A stretch of DNA of 33,931 nt, from NCBI GenBank assembly GCA_947165085.1, contig CAMUZA010000015.1, forward strand, positions 1 to 33,931. The letters run 5' to 3'. Below the pieces are notes generated by a model. That model had not been told where the DNA came from. It saw only the letters and a program-made list of their open reading frames with translations, and made no database searches. This DNA comes from an uncultured Clostridia bacterium (GTDB lineage: Bacteria > Bacillota > Clostridia > Oscillospirales > Oscillospiraceae). The position numbers and the translations under genes are program-made. Of this stretch, positions 23,167 to 30,889 are shown one piece after another (position 1 is the first letter of the stretch; every line of letters starts with the position of its first letter).

Positions 23167-24902
23167 GTTCTGCCCTCCCGTAATGCGTCGAATTTGCAGA
23201 GCTGGCGGCAAACGCCGCAGCCGGTACAGAGGGTCGCGTCGACCTTCGCCTTGCCGTCTGCGATGCTGATGGCGGGGCAGCCGATCTTCATGCACGCTTT
23301 GCAGTTCTTGCACTTTTCTGTATCCACATGAAGCGGCGCGTTGTGCTTCACATACTTCAGCAGCGCGCAGGGTCTCCTGGAAATGATGACCGACGCCTCC
23401 GGCGCGGCGAGCTCTTCCCTGATGACGCGCTCGCACTGCGCAAGATCGTATGGATCAACGACGCAGACGCGGCGGATGCCGAGCGCGTGGCAGAGCGCCT
23501 CCAGATCGACCTTTGCGGCGGGATCGCCCTTGAGGTTGTAGCCGGTGGTCGGATTCTGCTGATGACCGGTCATGCCGGTGATGGAATTATCCAGAATGAT
23601 GACGGTGCTGTGCGAATCGTTGTAGGCGATATTGACAAGACCCGTCATGCCGGAGTGCATAAAGGTCGAGTCGCCGATGACCGCGACGGTATTGCCGTCG
23701 GTCTTTCCGTCGTTCGCCTTATTGAAGCCGTGGATGCCTGAGACGGAAGCGCCCATGCAGATGACGCTATCGACGGCGTTCAGCGGCGCGACTGCGCCGA
23801 GGGTATAACAGCCGATGTCTCCGATTACGTTGAGCTTCAGCTTCTTGAGCGTGTAGTAAAGACCGCGGTGCGGACAACCGGCGCACATGACAGGCGGACG
23901 CGGCGGAATAGCTTCGTTCAGCGTGATGCCTTCGGGTACAGGCAGTCCCAGACCGGCTGCGATCTTGTTCTGTGACAACTCGTCAATGTTGGAAAAGAGG
24001 TTTTTGCCTTCCACCGTCAAGTCAAGCGTCTTGCAGTAGTCTTCGACAAAGCCGTCCAGCTCTTCCACGACCACAACGCGGTCGACGGAAGCGCAGAAGT
24101 CTTTGAGAAGGTTGTCGGGCAGCGGCCAGATCATGCCGAGCTTCAGCACGCTGACGTCCTCGCCGCAGACTTCGCGCACATACTGATAGCAGGTGCTCGA
24201 GGTGATGATGCCGAGCTTGCGGTCCGTTCCTTTTTCCCAGCGGTTGCACGGAGCGGTCTGGGCATAGTCCTTCAAAGCCTCCAGGCGCGCCTCCACGACC
24301 GGGTGGCGCTTTTTGGCGTAGCCGGGCATCATGATGTACTTCATCGGATTCTTTTCGTAGGGCTTCTGCAGAATCTCCATACGCTCCGACGGCTCGACGA
24401 TGCTCTGCGAATGCGCCACTCTGGTACACATTTTCAGCAGGACGGGCGTATCAAACTGTTCGGAGATCTCATAAGCGAGCTTGGCAAATGCGATCCCCTC
24501 TGCCGCGTCCGACGGCTCAAGCATCGGCACCTTCGCTGCCTTCGCGTAGTTTCTGGAATCCTGCTCGTTCTGCGAGCTGTGCATGCCGGCGTCGTCCGCG
24601 ACGGCGATGATCATGCCGGCGTTCACGCCCGTATAGGAGATTGTGAACAGCGGGTCGGCGGCAACGTTCAGACCGACGTGCTTCATGCCGCAGAAGCTGC
24701 GCTTCCCCGCCAGCGACGCGCCGAATGCCGCTTCGACAGCGACCTTTTCGTTCGGCGCCCACTCCGCATAAATCTCCCGGTATTTCGCGGCACATTCCGT
24801 GATTTCGGTACTCGGTGTGCCGGGATAGCTGGATACAAAGGAGCATCCGGCTTCATACAGGCCTCTGGCAACGGCTTCGTTGCCGAGCATCAGTTGTTTC
24901 AT
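23163..24902 (-). CDS. iorA: Indolepyruvate oxidoreductase subunit alpha
   Basis: The 579-residue subunit has an N-terminal pyrimidine-binding domain (GNEAVARGLYEAG and SYPGTPSTEI), a TPP-binding domain with CAGCPHRGLYY and GDIGCYTLG, and a C-terminal two-[4Fe-4S] ferredoxin domain (about 525-575: CKNCKACMKIGC and CTGCGVCRQLC). The reaction is reversible. Most anaerobes use it to break down aromatic amino acids, while methanogens and some rumen bacteria can run it towards arylpyruvate. GGGAGG fixes ATG 24902, 16 bases after the upstream ligase gene. Confidence 0.95.
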   Translation of the reverse strand: MKQLMLGNEAVARGLYEAGCSFVSSYPGTPSTEITECAAKYREIYAEWAPNEKVAVEAAFGASLAGKRSFCGMKHVGLNVAADPLFTISYTGVNAGMIIAVADDAGMHSSQNEQDSRNYAKAAKVPMLEPSDAAEGIAFAKLAYEISEQFDTPVLLKMCTRVAHSQSIVEPSERMEILQKPYEKNPMKYIMMPGYAKKRHPVVEARLEALKDYAQTAPCNRWEKGTDRKLGIITSSTCYQYVREVCGEDVSVLKLGMIWPLPDNLLKDFCASVDRVVVVEELDGFVEDYCKTLDLTVEGKNLFSNIDELSQNKIAAGLGLPVPEGITLNEAIPPRPPVMCAGCPHRGLYYTLKKLKLNVIGDIGCYTLGAVAPLNAVDSVICMGASVSGIHGFNKANDGKTDGNTVAVIGDSTFMHSGMTGLVNIAYNDSHSTVIILDNSITGMTGHQQNPTTGYNLKGDPAAKVDLEALCHALGIRRVCVVDPYDLAQCERVIREELAAPEASVIISRRPCALLKYVKHNAPLHVDTEKCKNCKACMKIGCPAISIADGKAKVDATLCTGCGVCRQLCKFDALREGRT

Positions 24903-24918
24903 GCAGTGCCTCCCTTTG

Positions 24919-26556
24919 TCAATTCGTGATCTGCGCTTCGACCAGACGGCCGTGGCAGTATTTCTCGCGCAGAACGGGCTTTTCGATCTTGCCGGTCGGA
25001 TTGCGCGGAACCTTCTCAAAGATGATCTTACGCGGACGCTTGTAGCGCGGCATGCCGAGGCAGAACTGATTGATCTCCTCTTCCGTGCAGGTCATGCCGT
25101 CCTTCAGCTCGATGATCGCGGCGGCGATTTCGCCGAGACGCGGATCAGGCAGACCGATGACGGCGACGTCCTTGATCTTTTCATGCGCCCGCAGGAAGTC
25201 CTCGATTTGGACGGGATACAGATTCTCGCCGCCGGTGATGATGACGTCCTTCTTGCGGTCAACGAGATAGATAAAGCCGTCTTCGTCGTACTTCGCCATG
25301 TCGCCGGTGTAGAGCCAGCCGCCCTTCAGGACTTCGTTCGTCGCGTCTTCGTTCTTATAGTAGCAGAGCATCACGCCCGGACCGTGGACGATCAGCTCGC
25401 CTACTTCGCCGTCCGCAACGGGATTCCCCTGCTCGTCAACGATCTTCGCCTCCCAGCCGAAGCCGGGCTTTCCGATCGCGCCGACCTTATGGATATTCTC
25501 CACGCCGAGATGGACGCAGCCGGGACCGATTGATTCGGAAAGGCCGTAATTCGTGTCGTATTGATGGTGCGGGAAGAGCGCCTTCCAGCGTTTGATCAGG
25601 CTGGGCGGAACGGGCTGTGCGCCAATGTGCATCAGTCTCCACTGGTCAAGAGCGTAATGCGAGATATCCACCTTGCCGGAGTCGATCGCGTCCAGAATAT
25701 CCTGCGCCCAGGGCACGAGCAGCCAGACGATGGTGCATTTTTCTTCGCTCACGGCACGCAGGATCCACTCGGGCTTCACACCGCGCAGAAGAACGGCGCG
25801 GCTGCCGGAGAGCAGACTGCCGAACCAGTGCATTTTCGCGCCGGTATGATACAGGGGCGGAATGCAGAGGAAAACGTCGTCACGGGTCTGACCGTGGTGA
25901 TTCTGCTCCGTCCGGCAGGAACTGACCAGCGCGCGGTGATTGTGCAGGATCGCTTTCGGGAAGCCGGTCGTACCGGAGGAAAAATAGATCGCCGCGTAGT
26001 CATCCTCATTCAATTCGATGGGAGGCGCGGACTGCGCGCAGTAGTTGACGAGCTCCAGATAGGCTTCGGCAAATTCGGGGACGTCCTTGCCGACGTAGAA
26101 CATGAATTTTACGCGGTCCATGTTTTTGACGATCGGTTTGATGCGGTCGGTAAACTCCGGACCGAACACCAAGACCTCCACATCCGCAAGGTCAACGCAG
26201 TATTCGATCTCGTCGCTCGAATAGCGGAAATTCATCGGGACGGCTAACGCGCCGGTCTTCAGAATGCCGAAATAGATCGGCAGCCATTCCAGACAGTTCA
26301 TCAGCAGGATGCCGACCTTCTGCCCTTTCTTAATCCCACGGCTCAGCAGCAGGTTGGCAAAACGGTTTGCACGATGATCAAATTGCTGCCAGGTCATCTC
26401 TCTGCGGTAGGGCTGATCCGTGCTCGTATTCTCGATGAGGCGAAATTCGCTCCACGTCTTCGCACGGTCGCGCTCCTCAGAGGGGTTGATCTCCACCAGC
26501 GCGACTTCCGCGCCGTAAAATCGTGCGTTTCTTTCCAAAAAATCAGTAATTACCAT
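24919..26556 (-). CDS. AMP-forming acid:CoA ligase (acyl-CoA synthetase)
   Basis: The 545-residue adenylate-forming enzyme has the ATP motif YFSSGTTGFPK (191-201), YGLSES for adenine binding, the GWLYTGDMAKYDEDGFIYLVDR hinge region and a C-terminal NPTGKIEK with the catalytic Lys near 526. It is longer than PaaK and belongs to the general acyl-CoA synthetase class. It is the first gene after the T-box, so it is turned on with iorAB and paaK; its most likely substrate is an arylacetate or other aryl acid. AAGGAGA precedes the ATG. The family does not reveal the substrate by itself. Confidence 0.88.
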   Translation of the reverse strand: MVITDFLERNARFYGAEVALVEINPSEERDRAKTWSEFRLIENTSTDQPYRREMTWQQFDHRANRFANLLLSRGIKKGQKVGILLMNCLEWLPIYFGILKTGALAVPMNFRYSSDEIEYCVDLADVEVLVFGPEFTDRIKPIVKNMDRVKFMFYVGKDVPEFAEAYLELVNYCAQSAPPIELNEDDYAAIYFSSGTTGFPKAILHNHRALVSSCRTEQNHHGQTRDDVFLCIPPLYHTGAKMHWFGSLLSGSRAVLLRGVKPEWILRAVSEEKCTIVWLLVPWAQDILDAIDSGKVDISHYALDQWRLMHIGAQPVPPSLIKRWKALFPHHQYDTNYGLSESIGPGCVHLGVENIHKVGAIGKPGFGWEAKIVDEQGNPVADGEVGELIVHGPGVMLCYYKNEDATNEVLKGGWLYTGDMAKYDEDGFIYLVDRKKDVIITGGENLYPVQIEDFLRAHEKIKDVAVIGLPDPRLGEIAAAIIELKDGMTCTEEEINQFCLGMPRYKRPRKIIFEKVPRNPTGKIEKPVLREKYCHGRLVEAQITN

Positions 26557-26583
26557 TTATTGTCTCCTTTGTAACAAAGAATC

Positions 26584-26819
26584 GCCCTCTGCTTGCGCAG
26601 AGGACGAGTATTTCCCGTGGTACCACCTCTATTGGGTCTCAGTGGATCTGTCGATCCCGCGCTGTAACGGGCGCAGCCGTTTCCGCCTACTGGAAAGCCG
26701 TTCGGCAGAACCGCTCGGAAAAGAATTCCGCCTGTGCGCCGCCGCTGTCTTGCACCGACCGGCAGTTCTCTGTAGGCGCATTCACAGGTGTACTTGGTTT
26801 CGTCATTGCGTTTTCTATT
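26584..26819 (-). promoter_or_regulatory. T-box riboswitch leader, probable tRNA(Phe) specificity
   Basis: The leader has all main T-box parts. Stem I carries the AGTA/GAA loop-E pair, followed by triplet TTC (26723-26725) in the specifier position. It also has the AGAGAACTG and GGTGCAAGAC conserved segments. The T-box core AGAGGTGGTACCACGG (26615-26630) forms an antiterminator in which AGAGG and ACG pair with CGTCCTCT around the bulge TGGTACC. A competing hairpin pairs CCTCTGC with GCAGAGG (26586-26603). The UGGU of the bulge pairs with tRNA 3' ACCA, so the discriminator base is A, as in tRNA(Phe) and tRNA(Tyr). Uncharged tRNA should raise expression of the ligase-iorAB-paaK-ACT operon. TTC is followed by T instead of the usual purine, so the codon call is less certain than the T-box itself. 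Confidence 0.93.
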
Positions 26820-26825
26820 AGGAAC

Positions 26826-26854
26826 ACTTTAGCACTTTTAATCGTTAAAGTCAA
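26826..26854 (-). promoter_or_regulatory. Promoter of the T-box operon
   Basis: On the minus strand TTGACT (26849-26854), 17 bp and TAAAGT (26826-26831). The -35 box overlaps the stop codon of the thioesterase gene, so read-through from that gene also feeds the T-box. Confidence 0.75.
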
Positions 26855-27279
26855 GTGTTTTTTTCAACGGGAAACGGCGTGCTGAGAACGTAGCCGTTCA
26901 TGCCCGCCTTTGCGACCAGCGTGCCGAGCTCGTCGCGGATAACGACGTCGTAAAGCGCGGTTGTGCGACCCTGTCTGACGACGTCGGCGGCGGCGATCAG
27001 CGTCTTCCCCTTCGCGGGCGAAAGATAAGTAATATCCCCGTGCAGGGTGATCGTGTTCGTGTCCTCTGCATGACCGTTTGCGGCGACGGCGGCAGCAAAA
27101 TCGGCAAGCGTGAAGATCGCTCCGCCCATAACGGTGCCCCTCGCGTTCAGATGCTTCGGAAGAACGGGCATTTGACAGACTGCATGACCGGGCGCCGCCG
27201 TTTCGATCATGATTTCAGCCGCCTCCGTCGCAAAGCGGTCGGCAGTAAAGGCGTTCCTGATTTCATCCAGTGTTCTCAT
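26851..27279 (-). CDS. PaaI-type hotdog thioesterase
   Basis: This 142-residue single hotdog-fold protein has the family signature LNARGTVMGGAIFTLADFA at the helix that carries the catalytic Asp. PaaI-type enzymes hydrolyse aryl-CoA esters such as phenylacetyl-CoA derivatives. Position just upstream of the T-box operon suggests it frees CoA from stalled aryl-CoA (inference). The ribosome-binding site (GGAAGGGAAG) is weak and about 8-10 bases from ATG 27279. Confidence 0.87.
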   Translation of the reverse strand: MRTLDEIRNAFTADRFATEAAEIMIETAAPGHAVCQMPVLPKHLNARGTVMGGAIFTLADFAAAVAANGHAEDTNTITLHGDITYLSPAKGKTLIAAADVVRQGRTTALYDVVIRDELGTLVAKAGMNGYVLSTPFPVEKNT

Positions 27280-27309
27280 TTGACAGCTTCCCTTCCGGAT
27301 TTTGATGTT

Positions 27310-27337
27310 AGTATATCATTTTGAATAAAAAATGCAA
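27310..27337 (-). promoter_or_regulatory. Promoter of the thioesterase gene
   Basis: On the minus strand TTGCAT (27332-27337), 16 bp and TATACT (27310-27315), 31 bases before ATG 27279. Confidence 0.65.
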
Positions 27338-27346
27338 GGATAATTA

Positions 27347-27375
27347 TTGCAAATATGCGGGTTTGGTGATAAAAT
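27347..27375 (+). promoter_or_regulatory. Promoter of the CobW pair
   Basis: TTGCAA (27347-27352), 17 bp and TAAAAT (27370-27375), 50 bases before ATG 27425. I see no clear Zur- or NikR-type operator near it. Confidence 0.65.
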
Positions 27376-27424
27376 ATATTGGAATTTTGATAAGCCTTTT
27401 ACAGACTTGAAAGGAAGCGTATCT

Positions 27425-28606
27425 ATGACAACAATCGACATATATTCCGGCTTTCTCGGCGCAGGCAAAACGACCCTGATCAAGAAGATGATCAAGGAGG
27501 CGTACACCGGCGAGAAGATCGTCCTGATCGAAAATGAGTTCGGCGAGATCGGCATCGACGGCGGCTTCATGCAGGAGGCGGGGATCCAGATCAATGAGAT
27601 GAATTCCGGCTGTATCTGCTGCTCTCTCGTCGGCGATTTCAGCAAGGCGCTGCAGCAGGTCATTACGGAGTATCAGCCTGACCGCATTTTGATCGAGCCT
27701 TCCGGCGTCGGCAAGCTCAGCGACGTGATCGCCGCCGTGCAGCGCAGCGTCGGCGGTGACGTGCAGCTTGGCTGCTTCGTGACGGTTGCGGACGCGACGA
27801 AGTGCAAAGTCTATCTTAAAAACTTCGGTGAATTCTACAGCAATCAGATCGAGACGGCGTCTGCGATCATTCTCAGCCGCACGTCCACTATTTCGGAGGA
27901 CAAGCTGGATACCGCCGTTTCCCTGCTCCGTGAGCATAACAAGGAAGCCGCAATCATCACGACTCCGTGGGAGGAACTCACCGGCGCGCAGATTCTGGAA
28001 GCCATGCGCCACCAAAACAGTCTGACGGAAGAACTGGCGGAGATGATCGAGCATGAGCATCACCATCACGACGATGAGGAGTGCGACGATCCCGACTGCT
28101 CCTGCCACCACCATCATCATGACCACGAGGACGGTGAGGAGCACCATCACCACCATCACCACGATCATGAGGACGAGGACGGTGAGGAGCATCATCACCA
28201 CCATCACCACGATCATGAGGACGAGGAGCATCATCATCACCATCATGAGGACGGTGAGGAGCATCACCATCACCATCATGAGGACGGTGAGGAGCATCAC
28301 CACCATCATCATCATCACGGTCACGACGCCGACGAGGTCTTCCAGAGCTGGGGTGTCGAAACACATAAGAGATTCAGCAAAGACGATCTCAATACGATCC
28401 TTGCCGCGCTGGACAGCGACGAGACGTACGGCATCGTCCTTCGCGCTAAGGGAATCGTCCAGTCGCCGGACGGCTCCTGGCTCCATTTTGACCACGTTCC
28501 GGGCGAGATTGACGTCCGAAACGGCAGTGCAGCCGTTACCGGCCGCCTGTGTGTGATCGGCTCGAAGCTCAAAGAGGACGAGATCGTCAAGCTGTTTGGG
28601 GTGTAA
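27425..28606 (+). CDS. His-rich CobW/COG0523 GTPase, probable metallochaperone
   Basis: The 393-residue GTPase has the P-loop GFLGAGKTT (9-17), ENEFGEIGIDG (36-46) and the metal-binding GCICC (62-66) of COG0523 proteins, which insert or traffic Zn, Co or Ni. Between the GTPase and the C-terminal CobW_C domain (about 310-393, with GIVLRAKGIV) lies an insert (210-300) with 48 histidines alternating with Asp/Glu, plus two cysteines (CDDPDCSC region). It should be a metal store or buffer. AAAGGAAG gives the ATG at 27425. The second GTPase gene starts 3 bases after the stop. Which metal is bound cannot be told from sequence. Confidence 0.92.
   Translation: MTTIDIYSGFLGAGKTTLIKKMIKEAYTGEKIVLIENEFGEIGIDGGFMQEAGIQINEMNSGCICCSLVGDFSKALQQVITEYQPDRILIEPSGVGKLSDVIAAVQRSVGGDVQLGCFVTVADATKCKVYLKNFGEFYSNQIETASAIILSRTSTISEDKLDTAVSLLREHNKEAAIITTPWEELTGAQILEAMRHQNSLTEELAEMIEHEHHHHDDEECDDPDCSCHHHHHDHEDGEEHHHHHHHDHEDEDGEEHHHHHHHDHEDEEHHHHHHEDGEEHHHHHHEDGEEHHHHHHHHGHDADEVFQSWGVETHKRFSKDDLNTILAALDSDETYGIVLRAKGIVQSPDGSWLHFDHVPGEIDVRNGSAAVTGRLCVIGSKLKEDEIVKLFGV
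28127..28318 (+). repeat. Tandem repeats encoding the His/Glu tract
   Basis: Two adjacent 48-bp units (28127-28174 and 28175-28222) differ at one base. They are followed by shortened copies that again begin GAGGACGGTGAGGAG (28247 and 28280). The frame is preserved throughout. Such in-frame repeats can gain or lose units by slippage, so the metal-binding tract is likely to vary in length between strains. Confidence 0.9.
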
Positions 28607-28609
28607 GCC

Positions 28610-29545
28610 ATGCCGATTCCCGTATATGCATTTTCCGGCTTTCTGGACGCCGGCAAGACGAAATTCATTCAGGACACGCTGTGCGACACACGATTCAATG
28701 CCGGCGAGCGCACCCTGCTATTGATCTGTGAGGAAGGCGAAGAAGAATATGATATTTCCGCCTATCCCTATCATCACGTCTATCCGGAGACGATCGATCA
28801 GGAGAACGTGACGACACAGGAGCTGGAAGCACTTTTCAAAAAACACCGCTGCGAGCGCGTCGTTGTGGAGCTGAACGGCATGCAGCAGATCGGCGCGTTT
28901 TACCAGAAAATGCCGCAGGACTGGCAAATCGCTCAGGAGGTCATGTTTGCCGACGCAACGACAATCCTGCAATACAACGCCAATATGCGCTCTCTCGTCG
29001 TGGACAAGCTGACCGGCTGCGAGATGGTCGTATTCAACCGCGTGCCGGTCGGCACAGACATCATGCCGCTGCACAAGCTGGCGCGCGCGCTAAACCGCCG
29101 TGTCGGTATCCTCTACGAATACACGGACGGGAAGATGGATTACGATGACATTGAAGATCCACTGCCTTTTGATATCAACGCGCCGGTCATAGAGATCCAG
29201 GACGACGATTATGCGCTGTGGTACCGGGATATCAGCGAGGAGCCGAAGAAATACAAGGACAAGACCGTGCGCTTCAAGGCGCAGGTCGCGCGCCTGAAGA
29301 AGGAAAAGGACGGCTTCTTTGCGCCGGGACGCTTCGTGATGACCTGCTGCGTCGAAGACATTCAGTTTATGGGCATGCCCTGCAAATATGAAAAGAGCGC
29401 AGAGCTTCGCGCCCGCGACTGGGTCACGGTGACGGCGAAGGTCATCGTGCGCTTCCATACAATATACCGCGGCGTCGGACCTGTGCTGGAGGCGCTGGAA
29501 GTCTCCCCTGCCGAGCCTGCACAAAACGAGGTCGCAACATTCTGA
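28610..29545 (+). CDS. CobW-like GTPase fused to a DUF1980-like domain
   Basis: This 311-residue protein has an N-terminal CobW-type GTPase half with P-loop GFLDAGKTK (10-18) but no GCICC metal motif. In place of a CobW_C domain it has a C-terminal segment (about 195-300: YKDKTVRFKAQVAR and FVMTCCVEDIQFMG). That segment resembles the DUF1980/TIGR03943 (YcgQ-type) domain normally found in membrane proteins linked to metal homeostasis. There is no membrane helix. It is cotranscribed with the His-rich CobW gene, so they probably act together on one metal. The C-terminal match is by motif only. Confidence 0.78.
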   Translation: MPIPVYAFSGFLDAGKTKFIQDTLCDTRFNAGERTLLLICEEGEEEYDISAYPYHHVYPETIDQENVTTQELEALFKKHRCERVVVELNGMQQIGAFYQKMPQDWQIAQEVMFADATTILQYNANMRSLVVDKLTGCEMVVFNRVPVGTDIMPLHKLARALNRRVGILYEYTDGKMDYDDIEDPLPFDINAPVIEIQDDDYALWYRDISEEPKKYKDKTVRFKAQVARLKKEKDGFFAPGRFVMTCCVEDIQFMGMPCKYEKSAELRARDWVTVTAKVIVRFHTIYRGVGPVLEALEVSPAEPAQNEVATF

Positions 29546-29550
29546 TATGG

Positions 29551-29591
29551 AAAAACAACCTTCACGGTTCGGTTTGGTGAAGGTTGTTTTT
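29551..29591. terminator. Bidirectional terminator after the CobW pair
   Basis: A 15-bp stem (29551-29565 with 29577-29591) has T-runs on both strands. It separates the CobW pair from the convergent DUF5662-like gene, whose stop lies inside it. Confidence 0.9.
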
Positions 29592-30144
29592 ATTCTTCCG
29601 CAAAGGGTTTATCTTTCAGGACGACCTCGCGGATGAAGCGGAACGTCTCTTTTTCGCCCTTGTCGCGCAGCATGGTCAGAAGGAAGACCAGCTCACGCTT
29701 TGTCTGCGGATGCATCATGGATGATTCTCGCGCCTCTAAGGAGCATTCCAGGTATTCCAGCGCGTCGCCGTCTTTGTAAGCCTTGCCGTGGTAGGTTTTG
29801 CAGGCGGCGATACGATCCATAACCATCTCTGCAAGAAACCTTCGCGGCATCGGGACCGGCTCATAGCGGCGCGTCTTGATGTTGATATCCGTCCAGTACT
29901 CAAAATGATGGCGGTTTCTGCCCTTGTGGTGCATCCAGGCTTTGGAATAGCCGAACAGCTCGCGCTCTTTGGAATTCGGACTGCGCGTACCCTGATAATA
30001 CTTCAGACCGGAGCGGAATTCCGTCCAGGAGTATTTAGACAGGTCGTGCGTTAAGCCCTGACGATACAGGCCGACGGCAAAACAGCCCCTGCGGACGAAC
30101 CGGCGGTGCTTTGTAATGGTGTGCAGATGTTTCCAAAAGTACAT
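29590..30144 (-). CDS. DUF5662-like protein, His-rich soluble
   Basis: The 184-residue protein begins FWKHLHTITKHRRFV and has GLTHDLSKYSWTEF and HHKGRNRHHFEYW. These spaced His and Asp residues suggest a metal-bound site and resemble DUF5662 proteins, for which no function is established. No signal peptide or membrane helix. It lies 9 bases after sigK with GAGGAAAA before its ATG, so it is probably cotranscribed with sigK and might be a late mother-cell protein (inference). Confidence 0.7.
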   Translation of the reverse strand: MYFWKHLHTITKHRRFVRRGCFAVGLYRQGLTHDLSKYSWTEFRSGLKYYQGTRSPNSKERELFGYSKAWMHHKGRNRHHFEYWTDINIKTRRYEPVPMPRRFLAEMVMDRIAACKTYHGKAYKDGDALEYLECSLEARESSMMHPQTKRELVFLLTMLRDKGEKETFRFIREVVLKDKPFAEE

Positions 30145-30153
30145 GTTTTTCCT

Positions 30154-30840
30154 CTATTCTTCGAGCGCTTTTTCGAGCTTTTGCAGCGCTTTCTTTTCGA
30201 TCCTGCTGACGTAGCTTCGGCTGATGCCGCACTTGAGCGCAATCTCGCGCTGTGTCAGCGGTTTTCGGTTGCCGATACCGTAGCGTAAAATGATGATCTG
30301 CTTTTCTCTCGGTTCAAGGCAGGTCTCGATCTTCTGATAGAGCTTTGCATAGATCTCTTTGTCCGAGAGCTGCTCGAACAGATCGTCCTCCGAGCAGATC
30401 ACGTCCATCAGTGACAGCGCGGTGCCGTCTTTCCCGGTTTCGATGAATTCCGAAAGCGAGACGTCGGCGGCGCTCTTTTTCTGCCCACGGAAGTACATCA
30501 GTATCTCGTTTTCCACGCATCTTGCCGCATAGGTTGCAAGCCGCGCGCCCTTTGAGGCATCAAAGGTCGAAATGCCCTTGATCAGTCCGATCGTCCCGAT
30601 GGAGATCAGATCCTCCTGGTCGGAAGTCTGCGTGTAGTATTTCTTCATGATGTGCGCAACAAGGCGCAGATTCCGCTCAATCAGGATGTTTCTCGCATGC
30701 AGATCGCCCTGCGCGGAAAGCTCCAGATAGCGCGCTTCCTCCTTGGCGCTCAGCGGTTTCGGAAAAGAACCCGAGCCGTTGGACAGCCGAAGGGAGTACA
30801 GAATGCTGCTGATCATCAGCCAGACAGCCGCGCCCAGCAT
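30154..30840 (-). CDS. sigK: Sporulation sigma factor SigK with pro-sequence
   Basis: This 228-residue late mother-cell sigma factor controls coat and cortex genes. The first 20 or so residues (MLGAAVWLMISSILYSLRL) are hydrophobic and resemble the membrane-bound pro-sequence removed by SpoIVFB in Bacillus. Region 2 follows (ARNILIERNLRLVAH, DLISIGTIGLIKGI and LATYAARCVENEILM), then region 4 (REKQIIILRYG and a helix-turn-helix ending SRSYVSRIEKKAL). The frame is uninterrupted, so there is no skin element. GGAGG before the ATG is partly paired in a small hairpin (30850-30869). AATACGCT upstream (30858-30865) loosely resembles a sigma-E -10 box. Confidence 0.94.
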   Translation of the reverse strand: MLGAAVWLMISSILYSLRLSNGSGSFPKPLSAKEEARYLELSAQGDLHARNILIERNLRLVAHIMKKYYTQTSDQEDLISIGTIGLIKGISTFDASKGARLATYAARCVENEILMYFRGQKKSAADVSLSEFIETGKDGTALSLMDVICSEDDLFEQLSDKEIYAKLYQKIETCLEPREKQIIILRYGIGNRKPLTQREIALKCGISRSYVSRIEKKALQKLEKALEE

Positions 30841-30889
30841 CCAACCACCTCCGAAACAGCGTATTCGGAAGCGGCAAGTCCGTATTACT

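Noticed and set aside
26584-26819. Structured leader considered as a tRNA or other small RNA gene
   Set aside because: It has T-box core, antiterminator and stem I features and leads directly into an operon; no tRNA cloverleaf fits.
28052-28324. Repetitive stretch considered as a CRISPR or minisatellite array
   Set aside because: Units are adjacent with no spacers and keep the reading frame of the CobW gene, so they are coding repeats.
27344-28495. Long minus-strand frame with Val/Met repeats across the CobW gene
   Set aside because: The repeats are the antisense reading of the His codons; the plus-strand frame has P-loop, GCICC and CobW_C motifs.
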